Shown: positions 29,142-38,292, counted from the stretch's first letter. The stretch: 64,000 nucleotides of DNA from an uncultured Craurococcus sp. (GCA_902805545.1 CADCTD010000025.1:1-64000), one strand, 5' to 3'. Notes: generated from the letters alone by a model not told the origin. Program-made: numbers and translations.

Positions 29142-30334
29142 CGGCCCGCCCCTTCGAGGGCATCCGCATCCTCGACTTCACCCAGGTCCTGGCCGGCCCC
29201 TTCGCCAGCTACCAGCTCGCCCTCCTCGGCGCGGAGGTGGTGAAGGTGGAGCGCCGCGAGGGCGAGGACATGCGCCGCACCCCCCTTGCCCGCGACTGGG
29301 CGGAGCGCGGCATGGCCCCCGCCTGGCAGGCGGTGAACGGCAACAAGCGCAGCCTCACCCTCGACCTGCAGCGGCCGGAGGCGCGGGAGATCCTGCTCCG
29401 CCTCGCCGCCGAGGCGGATGTGGTGATGGAGAATTTCCGCCCCGGCGTGATGGACCGGCTCGGCCTCGGCTACGAGGCGCTGGCGGAGGTCAATCCGCGG
29501 CTCATCTTCTGCAGCGTCTCCGCCTTCGGCCAGACCGGGCCCGACCGGCTGGAAGCGGGCTATGACGGCCGCATCCAGGCCATGTCCGGCATCATGGCGA
29601 TGACCGGCCATCCGGGCGGCGAGCCGCTGCGCGCCGGCTTCGCCGTCTGCGACCAGCTCTCCGGCATGACGGCGGCCTTCGCCGTCGCCTCGGCGCTGTT
29701 CCAGCGGACGCATACCGGCCAGGGCCAGCGGGTCGACGTGTCGATGCTGGAATCGACCCTCGCCTTCCTCGGCGGCCAGGTGGCGGACTGGACGGTGGCC
29801 GGCCACCGCCAGCAGCCCTGGGGCAACCAGGCGGTCAGCCGGAAGGCGACGGCCAACCTGTTCCGTGCCCGCGACGGGCACCTCCTCCTCGCCGTCAACA
29901 CCGACAGGCAGTACGAGGCGCTGATGCGCACCCTCGGCCGCGCCGATGCGCTGGAGGAGCCGCGGCTGGCCGACTGGTTCCTCCGCCTCGAGAATGCCGC
30001 CCTGCTGCGCGAGGTGATCGAGGGGGCGCTCGCCGCCGAGGATGCCGCCACCTGGGAGGAGCGGCTGAACGCCGCCGGAGCCCCTTGCGCCCGCATCTGG
30101 CGCGTCGACGAGGTGATCGAGCACCGGCAGATCCGGTCGCGGGACGCCTTGCAAGAGGTGGAGACGCCCTGGGGCCGCCTGCGCTTCGCCACAACCGGCT
30201 TCCGCCTGGAGCACGGCGCGGCGCGGCTCGATCGGTCGGCGCCGGCGCTGGGGGCGGATACCGAGGCGGTGCTGGCGGCCGCCGGCTATGACGCCGCCCG
30301 GATCGCCGCCCTCCGCGAGGCGGGCGTCATCTAG
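29138..30334 (+). CDS. CaiB/BaiF family CoA transferase (class III)
   Basis: A 398-residue CoA transferase that would move CoA between carboxylic acids. Family motifs are present: RILDFTQVLAGPFASYQLALLGAEVVKVE, NGNKRSLTLDL, MENFRPGVMDRLGL, and the catalytic aspartate in FAVCDQLSGM followed by TGQGQRVDVSMLES. The length is typical. ATG 29138 overlaps the stop of the PrdB-like gene. The pair suggests activation of a product or substrate carboxylate to a CoA ester. The 3' end overlaps the convergent MFS gene by 8 bp. Confidence 0.92.
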   Translation: MTARPFEGIRILDFTQVLAGPFASYQLALLGAEVVKVERREGEDMRRTPLARDWAERGMAPAWQAVNGNKRSLTLDLQRPEAREILLRLAAEADVVMENFRPGVMDRLGLGYEALAEVNPRLIFCSVSAFGQTGPDRLEAGYDGRIQAMSGIMAMTGHPGGEPLRAGFAVCDQLSGMTAAFAVASALFQRTHTGQGQRVDVSMLESTLAFLGGQVADWTVAGHRQQPWGNQAVSRKATANLFRARDGHLLLAVNTDRQYEALMRTLGRADALEEPRLADWFLRLENAALLREVIEGALAAEDAATWEERLNAAGAPCARIWRVDEVIEHRQIRSRDALQEVETPWGRLRFATTGFRLEHGAARLDRSAPALGADTEAVLAAAGYDAARIAALREAGVI

Positions 30335-31577
30335 CGGCGGCTGGCCGCCCCATCAGGACCACCGCCGCCGCCGCGGCCTGGATCAATGCCGCGGCGATGA
30401 AGAGCAGCGGCGCCTCGCCCTCCGTGGCGCCGCGCAACAGCCCGAAACCCGCCGGTGCGAAGGCATAGACCGCCTGGTTGCAGGCTGTGACCAGCGCCAC
30501 CGCCCGCGCCGTATCCGCCGGCGTGAAATCCTGCTGCACGATCAACGGCGGCAGCGAGGCCGCGTTGCCGAGCCCGAGCCCGAACAGCACCACGCCGAGC
30601 AGCAGCAGCGGCACCGCCGTCCCGCCCGCCGCGAGCAGCGCCAGCGACCCCATGACCTGCAGCGCGAAGGTCGCCGCCGCCGCCCGCCGCCGGTCCGCCC
30701 CCGGCGGCATCAGCCAGCCGAGCCCCGTCCGCCCGACGATGGCGCAGACCGTCGCCAGTCCCGCCGCGAAGCCGGCGCCCTGCGCGCCCAGCGCCGGCAG
30801 CAGCACCGAGAAGAGGTGCGCGATCAGCCCGATCTGGGCGAAGAGGCCAAGCGATGACCCCGTCGCCAGGGTGACGAAGCGCCGGTCCCGCCACAACGCC
30901 CGGCCCGGCAGCAACGGCGGCCCGGGCGGCGGGGCGACGCCCGCGGCCTCGCCATCGGGCTGCTGCCCGAGCGAGGCCGGCGTCGGCGCCAAGTAGCGCG
31001 CCGAGAGGAACCACAGCGCCAGCACCATCGCCCCGCCGACCAGCGCCGCGGCCCCGGCGAAGCCGAGCGCCGCGATCAGCGCCACCCATAGCGGCGAGAA
31101 CAGGATGCCGCCGAAGCTCGCCCCGTTATAGGCCATGCTCAGCGCCGCCGAGCGGCGCCGCGCGAACCAGGGCGAGACCATCGCATTGATCGCCGCCCCG
31201 CCCGTCGCCGCCCAGCCGAAGCCGCTGACCAGCGTCGCGGCGAAGAGCTGCCAGGGCTCCGCCGCCAGCGCCCAGCCGAGGAAGCCGAGCGCGCTCGCGA
31301 TCGCCGCCGCCCGCGTCACCGCGACGATGCCGAAGCGCCGGTGCAGCGCCGCCAGGTTGCCGACCACGACGGCGCCGAGCAGGAAATGCGAGGTCACGGC
31401 GGCGGAGACGAGCGCCACCGGCCAGCCCCGCGCCTCCTGGATCGCGGGCAGGAAGATCGGCGGCCCGTAGAACCCAACCCCCCAGCCGAAGACCGCGACG
31501 GTGAAGGCCGCCCAGACGACGCGCCAGCCGAAGAAGGCCGGCTGCGGCGGCCCGGCGGAGGTGGCGGCAAGCGACAT
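30327..31577 (-). CDS. MFS transporter
   Basis: A 416-residue inner-membrane transporter with about twelve hydrophobic segments. AFFGWRVVWAAFTVAVFGWGVGFYGPPIFLPAI at the start and the MVSPWFARRRSAALSMAYNG loop are typical of uncharacterised MFS proteins in Proteobacteria. Translation from ATG 31577 follows GGAGAG; an ATG nine codons upstream is less likely. The gene converges on, and overlaps by 8 bp, the CoA transferase gene. Substrate unknown. Confidence 0.88.
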   Translation of the reverse strand: MSLAATSAGPPQPAFFGWRVVWAAFTVAVFGWGVGFYGPPIFLPAIQEARGWPVALVSAAVTSHFLLGAVVVGNLAALHRRFGIVAVTRAAAIASALGFLGWALAAEPWQLFAATLVSGFGWAATGGAAINAMVSPWFARRRSAALSMAYNGASFGGILFSPLWVALIAALGFAGAAALVGGAMVLALWFLSARYLAPTPASLGQQPDGEAAGVAPPPGPPLLPGRALWRDRRFVTLATGSSLGLFAQIGLIAHLFSVLLPALGAQGAGFAAGLATVCAIVGRTGLGWLMPPGADRRRAAAATFALQVMGSLALLAAGGTAVPLLLLGVVLFGLGLGNAASLPPLIVQQDFTPADTARAVALVTACNQAVYAFAPAGFGLLRGATEGEAPLLFIAAALIQAAAAAVVLMGRPAAAR

Positions 31578-31649
31578 GGATTCTCTCCAAGGGACTACCG
31601 GCACAGCCTGGCCGGCACCGCTGCCGCCATGCTTCGAGCCCCGCCGAAG

Positions 31650-32561
31650 CTACCCCTCATCCTCCAGCCCGAGCGCCCGAAGTCGCCCGCGCTCCTCGTC
31701 CCAGCCCGGCCGGTCTTTCACGTTGAGGAAGAGGTGGACCCGCCGCTCAAGCAGCCCCTCCAGCTCGCGCCGCGCGCTCTGGCCGATGGCCTTGATGCGC
31801 GCCCCGCCATCGCCGATCAGGATGGCCTTCTGCGTCGCCCGGCCGACATAGACGGTGCAGTCCACCCGGACGCTGCCATCCTTCCGCTCCTGCCAGTTCT
31901 CGGTCTCGACCGTCGCATGGTGCGGCACCTCCTCATGCGTCTGGCGGAGGATCTGCTCGCGCACGATCTCGGCGACGAGCATGCGGTTGGGCAGGTCGGA
32001 GAGCTCGTCCTCGGGGAAGAGATAGGGGCCGGGCGGCATCGCCTCCGCCATCCGGTCGAGCAGCCGGTCGAGGCCGCGCGCCTTCTCGGCCGATATCATG
32101 AAGGTCTCCTCGACCGCGAGCAGCCCGTTCAGCTCCTGCGCCAGCGGCAGCAGCCGCGGCGGGTCGATCAGGTCGACCTTGTTCAGCGCCAGCCAGACCG
32201 GCCGCCCGCCCTTCGCCAGGCGCTCGACGATGGCGCGGACGGCATCCGTCAGCCCGGCCCGGGCATCGACGATCAGCAGGGTCCGGTCGGCATCCTGCGC
32301 CCCGCCCCAGGCGGCGGCGACCATCGCCCGGTCCAGCCGCCGGCGTGGCGCGAAGATGCCCGGCGTGTCGACGAGGACGACCTGCGCGCCCCGGTGCATC
32401 ACCACGGCGCGGATGCGGAAGCGCGTGGTCTGCGGCTTGGGCGAGACGATGGTGACCTTGGCCCCGGCCAGCGCATTCACCAGCGTCGACTTGCCCGCAT
32501 TCGGCGCGCCGACCACGGCCACCAGGCCGCAGCGCGGGCCCGCCTGCTCGCTCTCGCTCAT
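31650..32561 (-). CDS. era: GTPase Era
   Basis: Essential GTPase for 16S rRNA 3'-end maturation and 30S assembly, 303 residues. G1 GAPNAGKST (18-26), G3 VDTPG, G4 NKVD and G5 SAEKARG are present, and the C-terminal KH RNA-binding domain includes GDGGARIKAIGQSAR. ATG 32561 forms an ATGA overlap with rnc. The order lepB-rnc-era is a conserved proteobacterial operon. Confidence 0.96.
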   Translation of the reverse strand: MSESEQAGPRCGLVAVVGAPNAGKSTLVNALAGAKVTIVSPKPQTTRFRIRAVVMHRGAQVVLVDTPGIFAPRRRLDRAMVAAAWGGAQDADRTLLIVDARAGLTDAVRAIVERLAKGGRPVWLALNKVDLIDPPRLLPLAQELNGLLAVEETFMISAEKARGLDRLLDRMAEAMPPGPYLFPEDELSDLPNRMLVAEIVREQILRQTHEEVPHHATVETENWQERKDGSVRVDCTVYVGRATQKAILIGDGGARIKAIGQSARRELEGLLERRVHLFLNVKDRPGWDEERGRLRALGLEDEG

Positions 32562-33262
32562 CCCTGCTCCAACCTGGCCTGCTCCAGTTGCGCGAGCCAA
32601 GCCTCGGCCGCGAGCTGCTCGGCCGCGCGCTTCGACTCCCCCATCCCCTCGGCCTCCCGCCCCGCCGCGCTCACCGCGACGACGAAGACCGGCTGGTGCG
32701 AAGGGCCGGTCGTCGAGACCAGGCGGTATTCCGGCAGGCCGAGCCCGCGCCCGAGGGTGTATTCCTGCAACCGGCTCTTGGCCGACATGGGCGGGCGCGG
32801 ATCGGCGCCCATTTGCGCCTCCCATTCCCGGCGCACCAGGGCGCGCGCCACTGGCAGCCCGCCATCGAGGTAGAGGGCGCCGAGCAGCGCCTCCATGGCA
32901 TCGGCGAGCACATTGGCCCGCTCGCGCAACCCCGCCCGCCCCTCCGATTGCGGCACCCGCAGCACGCCGGCGAGGCCTAGCCCCTCGGCGATGCGGGTCA
33001 GCGTGTCGCGCGCCACCAGCACCCCGAGCCGCTTGCCGAGATCGCCCTCCCGCTCCTCCGGGAAGCGCTCGGAGAGCCACTCCGCGATCAGCAGCGCCAG
33101 CACCCGGTCGCCGAGGAATTCCAGCCTTTCGTTGCTGTCGAGCTGGGCGCGCTTCGGGTCGGCCGCGGAGCGGTGGGTGAGCGCCTGGGTCAGCAGCTCC
33201 GGCCGGGCGAACCCATGGCCGAGCCGGACGGCGAAGGCCGCAAGGTCTCCCCCCGTCGTCAT
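32558..33262 (-). CDS. rnc: Ribonuclease III
   Basis: Double-strand-specific endoribonuclease for rRNA processing, 234 residues. The signature NERLEFLGDRVL (44-55) and the second acidic cluster ADAMEALLGALYLDGG form the catalytic site. The C-terminal dsRNA-binding domain begins near SAKSRLQEYTLGRGL and ends with GESKRAAEQLAAEAWL. It starts 4 bp after the lepB stop and overlaps era, so translation is coupled. Confidence 0.97.
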   Translation of the reverse strand: MTTGGDLAAFAVRLGHGFARPELLTQALTHRSAADPKRAQLDSNERLEFLGDRVLALLIAEWLSERFPEEREGDLGKRLGVLVARDTLTRIAEGLGLAGVLRVPQSEGRAGLRERANVLADAMEALLGALYLDGGLPVARALVRREWEAQMGADPRPPMSAKSRLQEYTLGRGLGLPEYRLVSTTGPSHQPVFVVAVSAAGREAEGMGESKRAAEQLAAEAWLAQLEQARLEQG

Positions 33263-33266
33263 CGGC

Positions 33267-34019
33267 TCATCGAACCGCGGAGATCAGCCTGGACCAGCGG
33301 ATAGCGAAGGGCCATGCCCAGACCTCCCACCAAGCGGCGGAGCCGTCGACCGAGAAGAAGATGAACTGCGCCCGCCCCACCAGGTTGTCCACCGGGATGA
33401 AGCCGACCGCATTCTGCACCCGGCTGTCCAGGCTGTTGTCGCGGTTGTCTCCCATGGCGAAGACATGGCCCTCGGGCACCCGGTACTCGGCGGTGTTGTC
33501 GAGCGGCCCGTCATCTGACTGCTCGACGATCTGGTGGCTCCGCTCCGGCGCGCCCGTCACGGCCGGAAGCGTCTCGCGATAGAGGCGCACCGTCATCCGC
33601 GGCCCGTCGCCCTCGGCCACATAGGGCCCGACCGCCTCGCGCCGCACCGCGGTGCCGTTGACGTAGAGCAGCCCGCCGCGAACCTGGATGCGGTCGCCCG
33701 GCAGGCCGACGATGCGCTTGATGTAGTCCTGGCTCGTGTCCCGCGGCAGCTTGAAGACGGCGACGTCGCCCCGCGCCGGCAGGCTGCCGAAGATGCGACC
33801 CTGGAACAGGTTCGGCCCGAAGGGCATCGAGTGGCGTGAATAGCCGTAGGAATACTTCGAGACGAAGAGATAGTCGCCCACCAGCAGCGTCGGGATCATG
33901 GAGCCGGAGGGGATGTTGAAGGGCTCGAAGGCGATGGTGCGGATGCCGACGGCGATCAGCCCGGCATAGACAATCGTCTTGATGCTCTCCAGCCAGCCGC
34001 CGCTCTTCTTCTTCGCCAT
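33267..34019 (-). CDS. lepB: Signal peptidase I
   Basis: Removes Sec and Tat signal peptides on the outer face of the inner membrane. The 250-residue protein has one N-terminal membrane segment (IKTIVYAGLIAVGIRTIAF). The catalytic Ser40 is in IPSGSMIPTL and the general base Lys101 in DYIKRIVGLPGD, with the GDNRDNSLDSR box E near the end. A second in-frame ATG at 34043 (MGQILSTS) would add eight residues. First gene of lepB-rnc-era. Confidence 0.95.
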   Translation of the reverse strand: MAKKKSGGWLESIKTIVYAGLIAVGIRTIAFEPFNIPSGSMIPTLLVGDYLFVSKYSYGYSRHSMPFGPNLFQGRIFGSLPARGDVAVFKLPRDTSQDYIKRIVGLPGDRIQVRGGLLYVNGTAVRREAVGPYVAEGDGPRMTVRLYRETLPAVTGAPERSHQIVEQSDDGPLDNTAEYRVPEGHVFAMGDNRDNSLDSRVQNAVGFIPVDNLVGRAQFIFFSVDGSAAWWEVWAWPFAIRWSRLISAVR

Positions 34020-34112
34020 GGAGGTGCTCAAGATCTGACCCATCGGTGCAGGAGGGTGTTCGCCCGCGGGTCGGGTCCCCGGCAGTGGGGGATACGGCAT
34101 CAGGCAGGGGGG

Positions 34113-34141
34113 ATGAAGCCTGCCGGGGGGTGGGGTGTCAA
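34113..34141 (-). promoter_or_regulatory. Putative promoter of lepB-rnc-era
   Basis: Minus-strand TTGACA (34141-34136), exactly 17 bp and CTTCAT (34118-34113), with a leader of about 85 nt before the lepB ATG. The -35 box is consensus. It lies in the 134-bp gap after the SDR gene, so lepB probably has its own start. Confidence 0.5.
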
Positions 34142-34153
34142 GGAAGGCGCCGG

Positions 34154-34915
34154 TTACGGCATGTAGCTGCCGCCGCCGACATCGATGGTTGCACCCGTGA
34201 GGTAGCCCGCCGCCTCGGAGGCGAGGAAAGCCGCGACCTCCGCCACATCTTCCGGCGTGCCGAGGCGGGCGAGCGGGATGTTGGCGGCGAAGGCGGCATT
34301 CGCCGCATCGGTGGTGCCGCGCGCCATGGGCGTGTCGATGCGCCCCGGGGCGATGCTGTTCACCGTGATTCCATCCGGGCCGAGCTCGGTCGCGAGGCTG
34401 CGCGCGAAGCCCATCAGCCCGGACTTGGCCGCCGTGTAGTGCGCGCCCGCGATCTGGCTCTTCGCCCGCGCCGCCTGGCTGGTCAGCATGATGATCCGCC
34501 CCCAGCGCCGGGCCCGAAGCGGCGGCAGGCAGGCCTGGGAGACGAGGAAGGCGCCGGTCAGGTTGACGGCCAGCACCCGCCGCCATTCCTCGGCCGGCAT
34601 CTCGCGGATCTTCCGCGCCTTGCCGTCCGCCCCCTTCGGCGAGATGCCGGCATTGTTGACCAGGATGCCGAGCCGCGGCCACGAGGCCCCGAGCGCCTCC
34701 GGCAGGGCCGAGACGGCCGCCTCGTCCGCCACGTCGAGGGCGATGGCGCGCGCCTCGCCGCCGGCCGCGCGGATGGCCCCGGCCGTCGCCTCCCGCTCCT
34801 CCAGCACATCGGCGACGACCACCGGATGGCCGAGCGCCGCCAGCTTCCAGGCGATGGCCGCGCCGATGCCCCTCGCCGCGCCGGTGACGAGAGCGACCTT
34901 CTCCGCATTGCTCAT
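34154..34915 (-). CDS. SDR-family oxidoreductase
   Basis: A 253-residue classical short-chain dehydrogenase. The cofactor motif TGAARGIGAA lies at the N-terminus, NNAG in the middle, and the catalytic Ser/Tyr/Lys in TSQAARAKSQIAGAHYTAAK. It ends TGATIDVGGGSYMP, as in FabG-like enzymes. The Asp in VADVLEER after beta-2 suggests NAD(H). ATG 34915 is in ATGA overlap with the zinc dehydrogenase gene. Third gene of the TPP enzyme/ADH/SDR operon. Confidence 0.9.
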   Translation of the reverse strand: MSNAEKVALVTGAARGIGAAIAWKLAALGHPVVVADVLEEREATAGAIRAAGGEARAIALDVADEAAVSALPEALGASWPRLGILVNNAGISPKGADGKARKIREMPAEEWRRVLAVNLTGAFLVSQACLPPLRARRWGRIIMLTSQAARAKSQIAGAHYTAAKSGLMGFARSLATELGPDGITVNSIAPGRIDTPMARGTTDAANAAFAANIPLARLGTPEDVAEVAAFLASEAAGYLTGATIDVGGGSYMP

Positions 34916-35943
34916 GGCGCGAGGATCACCTTGCTGGCCGCACGCTGCCGGGCGAGCTCGAACCCCTCGATCCCCCGCTCCAGCGGCAGGCGATGGGTGA
35001 TCATCGGGCGGAAGGCCTCCGGCTCCGCGGCGAGCCAGGCCATCACCCGGTCCCAGGTCCGTCGCGCCGCGCCATGGGTGGCGCGAAGCTGGTGGCGCAT
35101 GCGGACGAACTCCGTCAGCGGCAGGGTCAGCGCCCCGGCATGGATGCCGGCGGCCACGATGACCCCACCCTTCTTCAGGACCGCGAGCCCCTCGTTGAGG
35201 CTCTGCGGCACGCCCGTCGCCTCCAGCACGACATCGACGGGCCGCCCGCCGGTCAGCGCCATCACCTGCGCGGCCAGCGGCCCCTCCGCCACATCGACCA
35301 TCTCGGTGAAGCCGAGCGCGTGGAGCACCGCGAAGCGCGGCCCATCGGCCCGGCCTGCGACGATGACCCGGGCGGCGCCGGCACGCCGCGCCATCAGCGC
35401 GATCGCCTGGCCGATGGTGCCCGGCCCCAGCACGAGCACCGTCTCGCCGAGGCCGACCTCGCCGGTCAGCACCGCCTCGGCGCCGACGCCGAGCGGCTCG
35501 GCCAGCGCCGCCAGCTCCGCCTCCACCCCATCCGGCACGGCGACGCAGCAGCGGGCCGGGATGCGGACGGTGCGGGCGAAGCCGCCATCCCGCGTCAGCC
35601 CGATCCCCTCGCGCCGGGTGCAGTTGCGGGCATCGTCGGCGCGGCAGGCGGCGCAATGCCCGCAGGCGACGAAGGGGATGACGGCGACCCGCACCCCCTC
35701 CGCCCAGCCCGAGCCGGTGCCCGCCCGCACCACCTGCCCCGCGAATTCATGGCCGAGGGTGAGCGGCATGTGAGGGGTCATGAACTCGTAGCCCTCCGTC
35801 CATTCATAGGCATGGACGTCGGAGCCGCAGATGCCCGCCGCCTCCACCTCGACCACCACCTCGCCGGGGCCCGGCGGCGGCGCCTCCGGCACCTCCTGGA
35901 ATTCGAGGCCGAAGCCGGCCCCCGCCTTGCGCAACGCCAGCAT
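34912..35943 (-). CDS. Zinc-binding medium-chain dehydrogenase (threonine/polyol dehydrogenase-like)
   Basis: A 343-residue MDR enzyme. Catalytic zinc ligands are Cys39 (GICGSD) and His65-Glu66 (GHEFAG). The structural zinc lobe has four cysteines (Cys94, 97, 100, 108 in ACGHCAACRADDARNC). The Rossmann motif is VLGPGTIGQA. It belongs to the L-threonine/sorbitol/butanediol dehydrogenase group by sequence style; the substrate cannot be fixed. It starts one base inside the stop of the TPP-enzyme gene (TGATG) and overlaps the SDR gene. Confidence 0.9.
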   Translation of the reverse strand: MLALRKAGAGFGLEFQEVPEAPPPGPGEVVVEVEAAGICGSDVHAYEWTEGYEFMTPHMPLTLGHEFAGQVVRAGTGSGWAEGVRVAVIPFVACGHCAACRADDARNCTRREGIGLTRDGGFARTVRIPARCCVAVPDGVEAELAALAEPLGVGAEAVLTGEVGLGETVLVLGPGTIGQAIALMARRAGAARVIVAGRADGPRFAVLHALGFTEMVDVAEGPLAAQVMALTGGRPVDVVLEATGVPQSLNEGLAVLKKGGVIVAAGIHAGALTLPLTEFVRMRHQLRATHGAARRTWDRVMAWLAAEPEAFRPMITHRLPLERGIEGFELARQRAASKVILAP

Positions 35944-37673
35944 CAGAAGGGCTCCGGATAATGGCCGGCATAGAAGGAGATGGGCGGCTTCGCATCCGGG
36001 TCGGTGATGACATCGAGCACCACCGGCCGCCGCGCCGCCAGCGCCTCCGCCAGCGCCGGGCCGATCTCGCTGCCGCGCTCGACCCTTCGTCCCTCGACGC
36101 CGCAGGCCCGGGCAATGGCGGCATGGTCGACGGCGGCGAAGAAGACGGCCTTGGTGTGCTCGCCGAATTTCACCTCCTCCGCATGCTTCTGGTAGCCGAG
36201 GATGCCGTTGTTCAGCACCAGGGTGACGACGGGGAGCTCCATCCGGCGCAGCGTCTCGAGCTCTGCCCAGCTATGGGCGAAGCCGCCATCGCCGCAGAGG
36301 CAGACGACCCGCGCCTCGGGAGCCGCGATCTGCGCCCCGATCGCCATCGGCAGCCCCCAGCCGAGCCCGGCGATGCCCCGCGGCGTCAGGAAGCGCTGCC
36401 CCGGACGTTTCGCCGTCAGGTAGTTGGCGATCCAGATGGAGGAATAGGAGGCATCGGCGACGACGATGTCCTCCGGCCCGATCAGCCGGTCGAGCTCGGC
36501 CATCAGCCGCTCCGGCCGGCAGGGCGCGCTCTCGCGCGTGGCGACGCCGTCGATGGTGCGGCGCCAGCCCGCCACCGCCTCGGCGATCTCCGCCTCGATG
36601 CCGGGCCGCGCCGCGGCACGGGCCGAGAGGTCGCGCTGCGCCAGCGCCTCGGTGAGCGCCGCCAGGGTGAGCTTGGCATCGCCCACCAGCCGCATCGCCT
36701 CGTAATTCCGCCCGACCTCCATCGGGTCGGCATCGAGATGGATGAAGCGCGTCTCCGGGCCGAAAAGCTTCCAGCTGTCGGTCCCGTTCTGGTTGGTCCG
36801 GCTGCCGACCAGCAGGACGAGGTCGGCCCGCTCCACCATGGGCCGCAGCCCGGCCGTCCGCGCGCCCTGCCCCATCACATAGCCGACGATGCCGAGCGTC
36901 AGCGGATGGGTCTCGTCCGCCGCGCCCTTGCCCATGACGGTGGTGGCGACCGGCAGATGCGCCCGCTCCTGCAGCGCCGCCAGCTCCGCCGCCGCGCCCG
37001 AGAGGTGCACCCCGCCCCCCGCCACCACCAGCGGATGCCGCGCCACGGCCAGCGCCTCCGCCGCCGCGGCGATGGCGGCCGGGTCGGCGAGACTCCGGTC
37101 GAGCGGCACCTCGCCGAGCGAGAGCCGGCGCGCCCCGAGCCCGCCGAGCGGCGCCGCCGCCTCGGTCAGCAGGTCGGCCGGCACCAGCAGCACCGCCGGG
37201 CCCGGCCGGCCCGAGCAGGCGGCGGTGAAGGCCATGTCCACATAGTCCTCGAGCCGGTCCGCCCGGTCGATCCGCCGCACCCATTTCGCCACCGGGGCGA
37301 AGAGGCCGAGGTGGTCGAGCTCCTGGAAGGCGTTGCGGTCCGTCGCATCCCGCGTCACCTCCTGCACCAGGGCGAGGATGGGGATGCTGGCCTTCAGCGC
37401 CTCGGCGAGCGGGGCCACCAGCAGCGTCGCGGCCGGCCCGTTCTGCGCGGTGACGACGCCGACCTTCCGGGCGATCCGCGCATAGCCATCCGCCATGGCC
37501 CCGCCGGCATTCTCCTGCCGGTAGACCTTCTGGTCGATGCCCGCATGCGGCGCCGCCAGGTGGAAGGCGGAGGGCAGGCTCTGACCGAAGGTCAGCGTCA
37601 CCCCATGCCGGGCGAAAGCCTCCGCAAGGCGCAGGGCGACGGTGGCATTCGCGGCGCTGGCATGGTCCGGCAT
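35943..37673 (-). CDS. Thiamine-pyrophosphate enzyme, acetolactate-synthase-like
   Basis: A 576-residue three-domain TPP enzyme. The N-terminal Pyr domain has the activating Glu54 (YRQENAGGAMADGYAR), the central domain has HLDADPMEVGRNY, and the C-terminal PP domain has GDGGFAHSWAELETLRRMELPVVTLVLNN, the GDG-N(x) metal/TPP motif. No IlvN-type small subunit gene is adjacent, so it is more likely a 2-oxo-acid decarboxylase or carboligase of a catabolic route than biosynthetic IlvB. An AAGGGGGGAA stretch precedes ATG 37673. It heads an operon with overlapping zinc dehydrogenase and SDR genes, which fits acyloin formation and redox conversion (inference). Confidence 0.88.
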   Translation of the reverse strand: MPDHASAANATVALRLAEAFARHGVTLTFGQSLPSAFHLAAPHAGIDQKVYRQENAGGAMADGYARIARKVGVVTAQNGPAATLLVAPLAEALKASIPILALVQEVTRDATDRNAFQELDHLGLFAPVAKWVRRIDRADRLEDYVDMAFTAACSGRPGPAVLLVPADLLTEAAAPLGGLGARRLSLGEVPLDRSLADPAAIAAAAEALAVARHPLVVAGGGVHLSGAAAELAALQERAHLPVATTVMGKGAADETHPLTLGIVGYVMGQGARTAGLRPMVERADLVLLVGSRTNQNGTDSWKLFGPETRFIHLDADPMEVGRNYEAMRLVGDAKLTLAALTEALAQRDLSARAAARPGIEAEIAEAVAGWRRTIDGVATRESAPCRPERLMAELDRLIGPEDIVVADASYSSIWIANYLTAKRPGQRFLTPRGIAGLGWGLPMAIGAQIAAPEARVVCLCGDGGFAHSWAELETLRRMELPVVTLVLNNGILGYQKHAEEVKFGEHTKAVFFAAVDHAAIARACGVEGRRVERGSEIGPALAEALAARRPVVLDVITDPDAKPPISFYAGHYPEPF

Positions 37674-38292
37674 GGTGCTTCCCCCCTTCGGCCCGGTTGC
37701 GGCCTGTGCGGCCGATTGGACGGGGGCAGGCTGAGACGCGTCAAGCCATCACGGGAAGGATCATGCGATCGCCCGTGCTTAGGACCGAGGCGCCGGCGGC
37801 GATCTCCACCCAAGCTGGGGAATGGTCCGGAACGACGCCTTGGTCGGATCGACCTTACCCGGACATCATCCGGCACAATGAAACAGGATCGTGCCCGTTT
37901 AACCGCTTGGCGAAACCCGCTCCAGGGAACGGCACCTCCATTAATGTCGGCAACCCGACGATCCCGCTGAGGCTGAAGCAGACGGATGTGGTGTCCGGTG
38001 CCGAGAACGGCGGCACCAAATGGGTCGAGAAGGACAATAGCGAGTCGGTCAGCGCTGGCGCTATCCGCAAGGGCGGCGTCACCAGGGCAAGGCCGTGGCG
38101 GCCACCACGGACAATCACGGAGCCTATCGCTTCGAGAAGGCAGTGCCCGGCAACGATCCTGCTCAAGGGCTTCAATGCCGGCCATGCCATGGCGCATGCG
38201 ACCGAGGTCAACGGCAGCGCCGTCATCGGCCTCGGCGCCGGCATTTGCCTTAACGGCATGGCGAATGCGGCGCTGCTGGTCGGAGATCTCCT
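37674..38292. pseudogene. Gene-poor region with possible decayed coding sequence
   Basis: A 619-bp stretch without a convincing intact gene; it is visibly less GC-rich than its surroundings. On the plus strand a fragment near 38091-38150 reads KAVAATTDNHGAYRFEKAVP, which resembles the repeat unit of Cna-B/SdrD-type or carboxypeptidase-regulatory-like domains. It is not preceded by a start and soon runs into Arg-rich sequence. A second frame gives an open stretch ending at 38296 (GSAVIGLGAGICLNGMANAA...) that matches nothing I recognise. This fits a frameshifted remnant, but chance cannot be excluded. Confidence 0.25.
37877..37892 (-). promoter_or_regulatory. 16-bp motif shared with the recA upstream region
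   Basis: Minus-strand ACGATCCTGTTTCATT, identical to 61203-61188. It lies about 200 bp upstream of the TPP enzyme/ADH/SDR operon in the same orientation as at recA. Flanking AAAC (minus strand, about 37901-37898) and GTTT give an imperfect inverted repeat here that is not kept at recA. Confidence 0.4.

Noticed and set aside
35943-37673. Assignment of the TPP enzyme as biosynthetic acetolactate synthase IlvB
   Set aside because: No small-subunit gene or ilvC follows; it is instead coupled to a zinc dehydrogenase and an SDR.
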